Assembly (NCBI GenBank): GCA_949130485.1 | Contig: OX422203.1 | Coordinates: 5,832,929 to 5,896,928 of the forward strand | DNA from: Agelas oroides | Lineage: Eukaryota; Porifera; Demospongiae; Agelasida; Agelasidae | Reading direction: 5' to 3' | Length of the DNA stretch: 64,000 nt | In this document: piece after piece, positions 21,666-30,702 of the stretch | Layout: every line of letters begins with the position of its first letter | Position numbering within the stretch: position 1 is the stretch's first letter | The notes under the pieces: model-generated | Told to the model about the DNA's origin: nothing | Databases searched by the model: none | The model's input: the letters and a program-made list of their open reading frames with translations, nothing else | Translations under genes and position numbers: made by a program

Positions 21666-23092
21666 TTTTTTTCTGTGCAGTAAGCAAAGGTGTTGTTATT
21701 GACATCAGCCAAATTAAAACATTTCAACCATCTCCTGTAGCAGATACCGTTGTCATGGGAGTTGGAAATACCCTCATTGAAGTATATTCCAACCTTTGGA
21801 ACCTCACTCAATCGTCACTCCCCCGGTCCTTATTTCCTGGGGGTACATGTCCAACGGTTGGTCTTTCTGGACTAATACTTGGAGGCGGGCAGGGCATTGT
21901 TGGACGTCAATATGGACTGGCATGTGATAACATCCTTCAATATGAGATGGTGAATGCAACTGGAGACGTCTTGGTGGTTAATAATATCACTAACCCAGAC
22001 CTCTACTGGGCACTGCGTGGTGGTGGAAATGGCAATTTTGGAATAGTCTATCAAGTAACACTTCAGCGTTTTGAGATCCCAGAGCAAAATGCAGACATTA
22101 TAATTTACTACAACAATTCAGAAGACTGGCTTGAGGTATTTCAAGCATGGCAGAACTACACTCTCTCTCAATACTTTATTGATCGTGAGTACATCTGGAC
22201 TCAGATAACTATCACACCGACCAGACTTCATGTTGCTGCACACGCATCAGGAACTGCAACGGCTATGAATGATTTTCTAGAGCATTTCCGGAATACCTTC
22301 ATAAATAATTTGCCGAATACAACTCCGAGGGGATACAATACCAATTCAGATTATACCATATGTAACTATGCCCCAGCAAATTATTCTGGTGCTCTTGCCT
22401 TTTGGGCCGGCTGCACAATGGAAAACAATTGTGGCACTAATGAAGATTTCGAGAGATGCCTCCAGCTACCTACACAGTGTTGTGGCCATCCCTTCAATAT
22501 GAACTCAGGCTACCAGCCAAGATCAAAACCTCTGTCAACCGAGGGCATGCAGACAATGATTGACAACATACAGAATGTTGTGAATGTTGCGGGATGTATG
22601 AATGCATCAGTACAGATGGACTCCCTTGGAGGAAGAATCAATGCGGTTGAAAGTGATTCAACTGCTTTTCCACATCGTGACAACCTTTTTGGCTACCAGT
22701 ACCTCACTTACTTTGTGGAACCGTGCAACCAGACAGCCATGATACAGTGGTTGGATCGCTTTTATGCAAACATGACTCAGTTTATGGGTAATGGATCCTA
22801 TCGAAACTATGCCAATATCAACATCACCACACCCAATGAGAGGTACTTCCTTGGCAATCTGGACAGGCTCATGAATATCAAATCAATGTATGACCCAGAA
22901 AACTTCTTCCAATACTCTCAGAGCATTCCACCAAACATGCCACAAAGTGTGCCAAGCATGCAGCCAACCGGATCAGGTGCTAAACCTCTATTGTGGCAAA
23001 GCATTTCCTATGCATTTAGTGGGATTATAGCCATAGTCATAGGTGCCTTTCTTGTTCGTCCATATATCTTTGGCCATCACCCCACAAATTGA

Positions 23093-23755
23093 CAATCAGT
23101 ATAGCAGTAACAACTTTGTGCTTCAGTACTTTAGCTAAGGTAAAGACTGTTTATAGTTTGAGACTATTAGGCATAGGATGTTTATACTTAGCTATGTGTA
23201 CTATCCCCTGAATTTTCTCAATTGTGTCATAGCTAATAAGTCTATGCATGGGCTTTCTACAGAAATGGCAAGCATACCTGATCTAACATGAAGCTAAGAT
23301 AGCAGTTGTGTATAGTTTACAATCTCTCTACAAATCAAGTGCCACGACTAACTACAACTATATATAGCAAGAGTATGCTAAGGAGAAATAATGCTAACTG
23401 CACTGTGTTTTGCAACTTTTGGCTGCAAAGACTAAGAACCATGCCGTCTGATCAAATTGCAGAAGTTTTTGAATTAAGTTCTGATTGGCTCACACAGTCA
23501 GTCGATGTTCTTGCTACCAAAAGTTGCACAAACTTATTTTGCCCCACTGCATGCCCACTAAGACATGATTTCATCATGCCCACTTAAGGTTTTGCACCTG
23601 CACCTCATGTTCTTGTGAACTAAGTGCTGGTAGTGCACTTATATTGTAGTTAACACTGCAGTGTTGGTGATTCTCAGGCCACTACTGGCATGTGATTCTA
23701 TCAGAAAGACCACAACAATGAGGAGGAAACACTTCATTGTGGTGATTCCTCCTAG
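23093..23755. other. Intergenic region after BBE copy B
   Basis: Contains the 3' untranslated region of copy B. A 93-codon reading at 23306-23587 has no recognisable features. A hairpin-like pair, GTGTTGGTGATTC and GTGGTGATTCC, lies just before the LTR element. No gene is supported. Confidence 0.5.
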
Positions 23756-23760
23756 GTAGG

Positions 23761-23889
23761 TGTAGAGTAAGCACAGACACTATGGTGTGACTAACCAACT
23801 ATGCTAGATAGCATCATGAATATGTAAGCATTATCACTTGTTATGTAATCATTCCTGGCCACGTGTATGGTATGGATTGGTTTGCTACA
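23761..23889 (+). repeat. 5' LTR
   Basis: 129 bp, with termini TG...CA within TGTAGAG...GCTACA, identical to the copy at 27423-27551. Unusually short for an LTR. Confidence 0.95.
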
Positions 23890-23902
23890 TGGCACTGCGA
23901 GC
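23890..23902 (+). promoter_or_regulatory. Putative primer-binding site
   Basis: TGGCACTGCGAGC starts at the base after the 5' LTR. The leading TGG pairs with the CCA tail of a tRNA. I cannot assign the tRNA without a search. Confidence 0.6.
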
Positions 23903-23944
23903 TAAAAAGGACTGAAGAGCGCACTTCCCTGATCGATACCAACC

Positions 23945-25296
23945 ATGTCCTACGCATTTCGACCTGGAGACTTGCCCAAACTCGACTTACAAGTCGACAG
24001 GGGAGCTGACTTCAAGGCATGGAAGACACAGTGGGAGGCCTACCTCAGCCTCTCAGGCCTCGCCACACAAGAGGACGCCAAACAGGTACAAGCACTAACC
24101 TTGTGTTTCTCTCGCGAAACCGTAACCATCGTCGAAAACCTTGGCCTCAGTGCCGACCAGCGAGGCAAAGTAGCAGAGATCATCGCGGCCATTCAACGTT
24201 ACGTGGAAGGTCACATCAACGAATCCGTGGAGAGACGTACGTTCCGCCGCCGCGTACAGCAGCCGGGAGAAACCTTCGACGACTTCCTAGTCAGCCTTAG
24301 GGAGTTGGCTAAGACCTGCAAGTTCTGCTCAGACAACTGCACTCAGAAGAATATTCGTGATCAGATCATCGAGGGCCTCCTAGACGGCGACACTGTGGAA
24401 CACCTCCTTCAAGAGAAAGACCTCACTCTGGACAAAGCCATCACTACCTGCCGTGCTCAAGAGGCTGCCAAGAAACAACGAGCAGAGATCGCCAACACCT
24501 CACGTGAGCCTGCTAATGTACAAACCCTCCGAAGACAACCTAACCTTACGAGACCCCCTCTTGGCAGATCCTGCCCTGGCTGTGGATCCGGGCTCCACGA
24601 TGGTGGTCGCCAAAGTTGCCCAGCCTACAACATCACATGCCACCTATGTAAGAAGGTTGGCCACTTTGGAAGGGTGTGCCGAGGACGACGACCACAACCA
24701 CTCACACCCAAACAACCATACCATCCTCCCACTCTGCCAACCCCTACCGCACCAGGAGCACGCACCGTCTCCGCCACACCACTAATGGCCTCCACTAAAC
24801 TCAACCCCCCATCCACCTTCGAACCAGCTCCCATGATCAGCGTCCACATGTCCTCCCTCAATGGACACGCAGCACTGCAAGTCTTACCGGACTCTGGAGC
24901 AGACATCTGTGTTGGAGGCACGGCTCTACTACAGCAGCTCCACGAACACCCCGACAACCTCCTACCGTCAACAATCATCCCTCAAGCCGTCAATGGAACC
25001 ACCATGAGCCCCATTGGGAAACTTCCCGTAACGCTCTCCCTTGGGACGCATGTGCATACCGATGACTTCCACATCTACCCCAATGTCACTGGGACATTGC
25101 TGTCCTGGAAGGCCGCTAAGGGATTGACCGTCCTTCCCGAGCATTACCCCAATCCAGTACCAGCCGTCGCCCCGCACATCGCTGCCACCACCACCAACCA
25201 GCCAGCTCTTACCCCCGACGTCAGGGGTGAGTTCCCATCCATCTTTGACGGACAGGTCAGGACCATGGATGGCGAAACATTTCACATCACACTGAC
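23945..25296 (+). CDS. Retrotransposon gag-protease, truncated at a deletion junction
   Basis: An ORF from ATG 23945. The N-terminal half (about residues 1-190) is a gag-like helical region. Cys-rich motifs follow: CPGC near residue 209, and a CCHC zinc knuckle, CHLCKKVGHFGRVC, at about 232-245. An aspartic protease active site, DSGAD, starts at residue 316. The reading stays in its proper protein up to FHITLT; from about 25297 the sequence changes to the C-terminal part of reverse transcriptase in another frame, so the last 27 codons of the ORF (to 25378) are an out-of-frame tail. The product would package and mature particles, but no polymerase can follow in this copy. Confidence 0.85.
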
Positions 25297-27399
25297 AAAT
25301 GCGAGTTCGCCCAACCACAGGTCACTTTCGCTGGATTCACACTGTCATCACAAGGCTACAGCGTCGATAAGTCTATAACCGATGCGATCTCCAACTTCCC
25401 CACCCCAGCTAACCGCACGGACCTCCGTGCCTTCTGCGGCCTCGCCAACCAACTCTCAGCAAGCACAGCCACCCTCGCTGACCTAATGGCCCCCTTGCGA
25501 CCACTACTAAGCACAAAAAATGAGTTTGTGTGGTCCCCCGACCTCGACAAAGCCTTTGTCTCTGCCAAGCAGGCTCTCACATCCGCCCCCACTGTCTCCT
25601 TTTTCGACCCTGACAAGCCCACACGCCTTTGCACCGACGCCAGTCGTCAGGGACTCGGGTTTGTGTTGCAACAAAAGAACGGTGACAACTGGGCCCTCGT
25701 CCAGGCTGGCTCCAGATTCCTATCTGATGCAGAGTCCAGGTACGCTATCATTGAGCTGGAGCTCTTAGCCGTGTCATGGGCGATCACCAAGTGCAAACTA
25801 TTCCTCGCGGGTCTCCCCCACTTCACTGTCGTTACCGATCACCACCCCCTCATACCGATACTCAACAATCACCGACTAGACGAGATCGAGAATCCACGCC
25901 TCCAGCGCCTCAAAGGCAAGATCATGGCATACAACTTCACGGCTCAGTGGATCAAGGGCATTCTGAACAACGCCCCAGATGCTCTCTCTCGAAACCCCGT
26001 CTCCGACCCCCTGCCACATGAGCTGATGGCAGAGTGCGACTCACAAAACAACCCCGCATCATCCATTGCAGAGATCCGAGCCGCGTCCGCTAGTAACATC
26101 AGCAGCCTTCGCCTACAAGACCTCCGCCGACATGCTGAAGCCGACCAAGAATACCAACAAATCCAACACTACATCCGCAATGGCTTCCCAGACCACCGCC
26201 ACCAGCTCCCAGAGCAATGTCGGCGCTATTGGAACGTCCGCAGCCAACTCACTCTGGACGACGGCCTCATTGTTTATGGTTGCCGCCTGCTAATCCCATC
26301 CTCAATGCGCTCCCAGGTCTTACAAGAGCTCCACGCATCACATCAAGGAGCCGTCCGCACAAAACTACGTGCCAAACTCGTCGCCTATTGGCCCGGAATA
26401 AACAACGACATCGAAAACCTAATAGTATCATGCAAGCAATGCCAAGACCACTTACCATCACAGAGGAAGGAGCCAATCATCATGAAGCCGAGACCATCCA
26501 GACCATTCCAAGAAATCGCAGTGGATTTTTGCTCGTATGCAGGGCAGAACTTCCTCATCATCGTGGACTGTTACACCAACTGGCCTGACATCATTCACAT
26601 GGGCAACAATACCACTGCTCCTCAACTCATTAACACCCTCCTCAGAACATTCTGTCACACTGGAGCACCAGACGTTGTCTGGTCAGACCAAGGCCCCCAG
26701 TTCAAATCCAAGTCATTCAATGGTTTTTCTAAAGAGTGGGGATTCCAACACATTACCTCATCCCCAAGATACCCACAGAGCAATGGGAAGGCCGAGGCCA
26801 CAGTCAAATCGATGAAAAAGATCATCCGAGCAGCGTGGAAGCGTGACAGCTTTGACGAAAGGACACTCACTCGAGCTCTTTTGCAATACCGCAACACACC
26901 GTCTCAGCGGGATCGACTCTCACCAGCACAGAAGCTATTTGGACACCCAATTCAAGACACACTGCCAGCCCACCGCCGAGCTTTTGCACCACGATGGCAG
27001 ACAAGTGTAGAGGAGGCTGAGCAGTGTGCCACAACCAATGCAGAACAAGTAGAGCACTACTACAATCAGCATGCGAGGGCACTCCCCGAAATTGGAGTTG
27101 GCTCTAGAGTGGCCATCCAAAACACGATCACAAAACTCTGGGACATTTATGGTGTGGTCACAGCCATTGGTCCCTATCGCCGATACTTTGTAAAGACTGC
27201 CGGTGGTCGTGTCTTGGTGAGAAATCGTCGTTATCTGCGACGCCGGGTCCCACCTGTGTTACCACCAGACACAGCCGGACCACTTCAAACAGTTGATCCT
27301 GACCCTAACCACCCACCTCCACAGCCACTACGGCGCTCAGCTCGCCGTCACACAAGGCCAAATCGCCTCATTGAAGAAATCGCCTTCATCCAAGTTTGA
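25297..27399 (+). CDS. Retrotransposon pol remnant: RT C-terminus, RNase H, integrase
   Basis: Open from KCEFAQPQVTFAGF at 25297 to stop TGA 27397; the first ATG in frame is at 25486. It begins in the region that follows the reverse transcriptase palm, then has RNase H (CTDASRQGLGFVL, ELELLAVSWAI, VVTDHHPL). Next come integrase with an HHCC-type zinc region (HASHQG to CKQC), DDE residues in AVDFCSY, WSDQGPQF and GKAEATVK, and a GPY/F-like C-terminus (IYGVVTAIGPYRRYF). The RT catalytic core (the YxDD region) is absent. This element can only have moved with reverse transcriptase supplied by another copy, unless the deletion happened after insertion. Frame shift relative to gag is 2 (mod 3) because of the deletion. 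Confidence 0.9.
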   Translation, partial: KCEFAQPQVTFAGFTLSSQGYSVDKSITDAISNFPTPANRTDLRAFCGLANQLSASTATLADLMAPLRPLLSTKNEFVWSPDLDKAFVSAKQALTSAPTVSFFDPDKPTRLCTDASRQGLGFVLQQKNGDNWALVQAGSRFLSDAESRYAIIELELLAVSWAITKCKLFLAGLPHFTVVTDHHPLIPILNNHRLDEIENPRLQRLKGKIMAYNFTAQWIKGILNNAPDALSRNPVSDPLPHELMAECDSQNNPASSIAEIRAASASNISSLRLQDLRRHAEADQEYQQIQHYIRNGFPDHRHQLPEQCRRYWNVRSQLTLDDGLIVYGCRLLIPSSMRSQVLQELHASHQGAVRTKLRAKLVAYWPGINNDIENLIVSCKQCQDHLPSQRKEPIIMKPRPSRPFQEIAVDFCSYAGQNFLIIVDCYTNWPDIIHMGNNTTAPQLINTLLRTFCHTGAPDVVWSDQGPQFKSKSFNGFSKEWGFQHITSSPRYPQSNGKAEATVKSMKKIIRAAWKRDSFDERTLTRALLQYRNTPSQRDRLSPAQKLFGHPIQDTLPAHRRAFAPRWQTSVEEAEQCATTNAEQVEHYYNQHARALPEIGVGSRVAIQNTITKLWDIYGVVTAIGPYRRYFVKTAGGRVLVRNRRYLRRRVPPVLPPDTAGPLQTVDPDPNHPPPQPLRRSARRHTRPNRLIEEIAFIQV

Positions 27400-27422
27400 A
27401 AGTGAAGGCGTGGAGGGGGAGA

Positions 27423-27551
27423 TGTAGAGTAAGCACAGACACTATGGTGTGACTAACCAACTATGCTAGATAGCATCATGAATATGTAAGCATTATCACT
27501 TGTTATGTAATCATTCCTGGCCACGTGTATGGTATGGATTGGTTTGCTACA
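27423..27551 (+). repeat. 3' LTR
   Basis: 129 bp, identical by eye to the 5' LTR and followed by the GTAGG target duplication. Confidence 0.95.
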
Positions 27552-27556
27552 GTAGG

Positions 27557-28454
27557 GATGCACTGAATGCAGCTGTATAAATACATTGTGGTAGCAGGTG
27601 TGCATGCATGCAGCTGCACTGTAGCGGTATAATGGCTGACTTGCACAATGACGTCACGTACGAGGGCTGGTGTAAAACTTAGCTGTATAATTATAGTTTG
27701 TTACAGCATGCTGGCAGCAACTCTATGTCAAAAAAGGAAGAAAGAATGTGAAGCAAAAACTCTCAAACATTGTGTGGGGCTTATTCATGGCTACACCCTA
27801 CCTCAAACCCTATCAGAGTTAGTAGCCCTGTGTAGGGATAGCATCAGGGACATACAATATCAAAAATTGTATTTATCAACCATGGATGCTCATAATTATA
27901 AGCATTCAGCCTTTGTCTTCAAGAAGCTGGCTCTCAACCAGGTTTTTCTCACCCTCTGTACGTATATTGTAGCATGTCATCAACAGTAGGCACCAAACTA
28001 CATGGCACGTCATCTTGAAGTTGCAGTGGATCTGTTTACTGATAGCATGCCTGGTCAGCCCAGCACAGATGATGATCCCTGGTATTCACCAAATGTATCC
28101 TGCCTGCTGACTGTGTATGACATCCAGGCCCGCCTTTAAAAAATTTTTTTTAGGGAGATGTGGTCCTAGTCTCGCGGAGCCAGACTCTCACGCTTTTCGT
28201 GTGAGACTGAGTCTGGCTCCGTGAGACTAATGTGGTTCATTGATTGTCAGTCATGCAGTTGCCTCTTGTGGGCCAGCCTGAATGCTAATGATAACCCAAT
28301 GGAACCCACTGCAATGCAAAACCAGGGTGAAATTTGGTAGATTCAGTTTACACCCACTTATCAGACGGAAATCAGTCTCGTTCCCAGGCCCCCATCTGCT
28401 CCGGATCTGGGAACTATGATCACATGATTAGCGGTTTTGTGTTTGCAAAAAGAG
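27557..28454. other. Intergenic region before the propeller-like gene
   Basis: A 113-codon reading at 27648-27989 (+) contains a plausible soluble stretch (KTLKHCVGLIHGYTLPQTLS), and a further open piece lies at about 28000-28137. They could be decayed exons, but no family is recognised. A 63-bp foldback lies at 28167-28229, and a partial copy of the CTCGTTCCCAGGC end at about 28376-28420. Confidence 0.35.
28167..28229. mobile_element. 63-bp palindromic element of the TAGYCTCG family
   Basis: The left end is TAGTCTCGCGGAGCCAGACT and the right end is its complement, finishing in CGTGAGACTA. It is flanked by ATGTGGTCC and ATGTGGTTC, a 9-bp duplication with one mismatch. Confidence 0.85.
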
Positions 28455-29981
28455 ATGGATCTAAGGTTACTTTTGTTCGCGCTTGTAGCAGTTCGTGTCA
28501 GCCAAGCTGCCACTGGTAGTGGCCTGTACATCATGCTTCGTAATCAGACCACTAGGTACGTTGACGTGTGGGAGATAGGGAACACTGGGGAAGCCAGCAC
28601 ACGTACGTTTTCGAGTCTCGCTTTGGGACGATGTTCAGTCAATGTGGAGATCGTAGGCTACTCTACCATGGACACCAAAAGGCACATTTTTGTTGGTGAG
28701 TACACATTCTATAGCCATTTGGTGAGAATTCGTTGACAGACTGCTGAACAGCCCCAGAAGAACTGGGTTCGGGATCTTACAAGCCACACCCTTCACACAG
28801 AAGGGTGTGGTCATGTGCTAAATGATTGCTCATAGCAGTGTATAAATTTTACATGCACTATATATACATAATTGTAGAATTTATGTATTGATACGTACAA
28901 ATTATAACATGAGTGTGGCCTTATTGAGGATTTCCATTAATGGCAGATATGGTTAGGGTGGGGTTAGGGTTGGGTCAGGGCTGGTATAAATACCGTATAG
29001 CATACGGATGCTAACGTTCTGTCATTAACGGCTTGTTTATTGAGAAAGTCATTGTCACCAGAGGCTGTAGCAGTGTCTATTATGCATGTACCATGTGGCT
29101 ATAGTACATGTGCTAGAATATGCTTGAACAGAAGTCTGATTTCCTCTTACATAGTAGGAATATATCCTACACTCATTCAACATACAGGTCAGTATATGGG
29201 TCTCCCATATTTCTATGCAATCAACCTCGTGACAAGAGAGGTATCTCATATTCCCACACAGGGAGGCTATGACATGTACCGTTGCCTCAGTATGGACACT
29301 GAGAAACAGACCCTCATAGCCATAGATGGGTATACCAAAAAGCTGAATTCCATTGACTGGGTTACTGGCAACTTCACATCCCTCATGAATGTATCATCCG
29401 TCTCAGATAAGGTGGGAAATGGTTACTCATATGACAGTGAAAACAAAGTTCTCTATGCTCTCACTGTGGACTTTGCAACCAGTAATGGTTACACCAATGT
29501 CCTCAACATCATTGATATCATGAACCAGAAAGTAACGAATCATTCTGTTTTGGCCGAGTACAAGGTTTGCAGTGTGAAATTGGACACTCTGGCTGGAGAA
29601 CTGTATGCCATGGAATATCAGGCCGGGTGGGGCAAGCCAAAGCAGACAATGGGTGACTCTCAACCTACAAGCCAGACGATCTATGTTGGCCGAATAAACC
29701 AGCAAACATGGCAGTTTGAGCGTCTTGTGAGTCTAGTTGTGCCCTTCTACTCCAATAACTTTCTGGCGACCTACTCGTCTTCTAGAGGTTACTATGCCCT
29801 AGCATGGCCTGAGCCAGATTATGATCCCTACGTGACTACAAACAATGGAATACTTCAAATTGTGGACGTTAGAAATAAGAAGACTGTGTACAATGGTCAG
29901 GTCAGCGGCTGGAGTATGAGAGGCAAGGTTGGTGCCAGCCAGGACACACAGCTTCTTTTGGACATGGCATTCAGTGATTAA
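28455..29981 (+). CDS. Secreted protein with propeller-like repeats, unknown function
   Basis: Two exons, 28455-28695 and 29188-29981, with a GT-AG intron in phase 1, give 344 residues ending at TAA. The start ATG opens a clear signal peptide (MDLRLLLFALVAVRVSQA). The mature part has four or five loose repeats in which a Tyr/Leu-Tyr-Ala-hydrophobic strand is followed by a strand such as INLVTREV, IDWVTGNF, IIDIMNQKV, GRINQQTWQF and IVDVRNKKTV, the pattern of a beta-propeller. Several Asn-X-Ser/Thr sequons fit a secreted glycoprotein. I do not recognise the family and assign no activity. The splice is supported by frame continuity (IFVG|QYMGLPYFYAI) and good consensus borders. Upstream and downstream neighbours are unrelated. 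Confidence 0.75.
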
Positions 29982-30702
29982 CCATTGCCTAGCTGGACAG
30001 TGTAATGCCCCATCTTGCACTTATGCTCCTTTGATACGTACCTGCATATGTTCTGCATGTACTTCCCTGTACTGAATATTTGTGTGCATTATGTTTTGTT
30101 GATTCACTGCACATGCTGATGAGCTACGTCCAACATGCAGGAGGAGGAACCCCATGCAGATTATTTCTCCTCTCTTTATTCACCTGAGGGTATACGATGC
30201 TGTACACAATTCTCACTTAAATTACTAACTCTTGATTCCTCCAGCTGGCTCTTACATACAGCAGTTTGTAGGTAGCCTGGATATGTAATAGACATGCATG
30301 CCTCTCCACATCAGGTCTTGGAGGATATTATAAAACCAGGGACAGACTTGGGTCTGGCTCCTCGAGACTAGGACAGACTTGCACTAGAGTATAATTGATG
30401 GTTCTAGCTTTCATTGGATTTGCAGGGTTTACTGTGAGTCCACTTCAGCACCTTGCTTTGCTCCTTATGCCTGCATGTAGCCAGTTAACGTACACTGTAC
30501 ATGAAGTATAACAGTATAATAATTGTCTCAATCAGGAAAAACAACGAAGGAAATGTAAATATATGAAAGATAAATTCTGACAACTAATCAACTAAAAACC
30601 ATGAGTAGTCTCATTGTAAAACTAACAGTCATACAATATAAATTCCATTGCCATTAATTTCATAACCATTTCCAAAGCTGCTGCATGCATCCTCCGTGCT
30701 GT
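29982..30702. other. Convergent intergenic region
   Basis: Lies between the 3' ends of the propeller-like gene (+) and the VWA gene (-), so it holds both 3' untranslated regions and presumably both polyadenylation sites. It contains a 22-bp element remnant at 30349. No other gene is seen. Confidence 0.6.
30349..30370. mobile_element. 22-bp remnant of the TAGYCTCG family between 9-bp direct repeats
   Basis: Ends in CTCGAGACTA like the right ends of other members, and is flanked by GGACAGACT at 30340-30348 and 30371-30379, a perfect 9-bp duplication. Only one recognisable arm remains. Confidence 0.6.

Larger units (their letters stand above)
13901..21677. mobile_element. 7.78-kb TIR insertion carrying a satellite array, inside an exon of BBE copy B
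   Basis: The termini are inverted: the left end is CACAG followed by an A run and then GTGTGCTA, and the right end is TAGCACAC, a T run and CTGTG. The dinucleotide CA stands on each side (13899-13900 and 21678-21679), consistent with a 2-bp target duplication. The subterminal zones (13914-14152 and about 21330-21665) are packed with TGTGCTA and TGTGTCA motifs in both orientations, as expected of transposase-binding repeats in DNA transposons. The interior holds about 2 kb of mostly non-coding sequence (14160-16260) and a ~180-bp satellite array (16262-21215). No transposase ORF is visible, so the element is non-autonomous. The superfamily is not assigned. Confidence 0.8.
12790..23092 (+). pseudogene. 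BBE-like oxidoreductase copy B, second exon split by a 7.78-kb insertion
   Basis: Exon 1 is 12790-12829 (40 nt, signal peptide MAIAVICIFTCMA) and the intron is 12830-13496. Exon 2 runs from 13497 to 13900 and resumes at 21678/21680, ending at stop TGA 23090. Copy A reads GCTAGCACAGTAAGC across this point. Here the left part stops at GCTAGCACA and the right part starts CAGTAAGC, so removing 13901-21677 and one CA restores an open frame of about 618 codons with no other stop or shift. The FAD-linking His and Cys, the BBE-domain C-terminus and the C-terminal hydrophobic segment are all preserved. The insertion is therefore young or is tolerated. I list the gene as a pseudogene because the insertion has no obvious 5' splice site at its left end. 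It could still be expressed if part of the insertion is spliced out. Confidence 0.8.
23761..27551 (+). mobile_element. Ty3/gypsy-type LTR retrotransposon with 129-bp LTRs and an internal RT deletion
   Basis: LTRs at 23761-23889 and 27423-27551 are identical by eye over 129 bp (TGTAGAG...GCTACA). The element is flanked by GTAGG on both sides (23756-23760 and 27552-27556), a 5-bp target duplication. A tRNA-primer-like site, TGGCACTGCGAGC, begins at 23890, and a purine tract (about 27408-27422) precedes the 3' LTR. The domain order gag, zinc knuckle, protease, (deleted RT), RNase H, integrase is that of Ty3/gypsy elements. The identical LTRs mean recent insertion. Confidence 0.95.

Noticed and set aside
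24019-27120. Alternative-frame ORFs within the retrotransposon
   Set aside because: Shadows of gag-protease and pol.
27648-27989. 113-codon ORF after the LTR element
   Set aside because: Could be a decayed exon but no family or splice partner recognised; mentioned only as part of the intergenic region.
28945-28985. Telomere-like GGTTAGGG words
   Set aside because: Only a few irregular copies inside an intron, and AACCCTAACCCT near 57830 is equally short; no interstitial telomere array.
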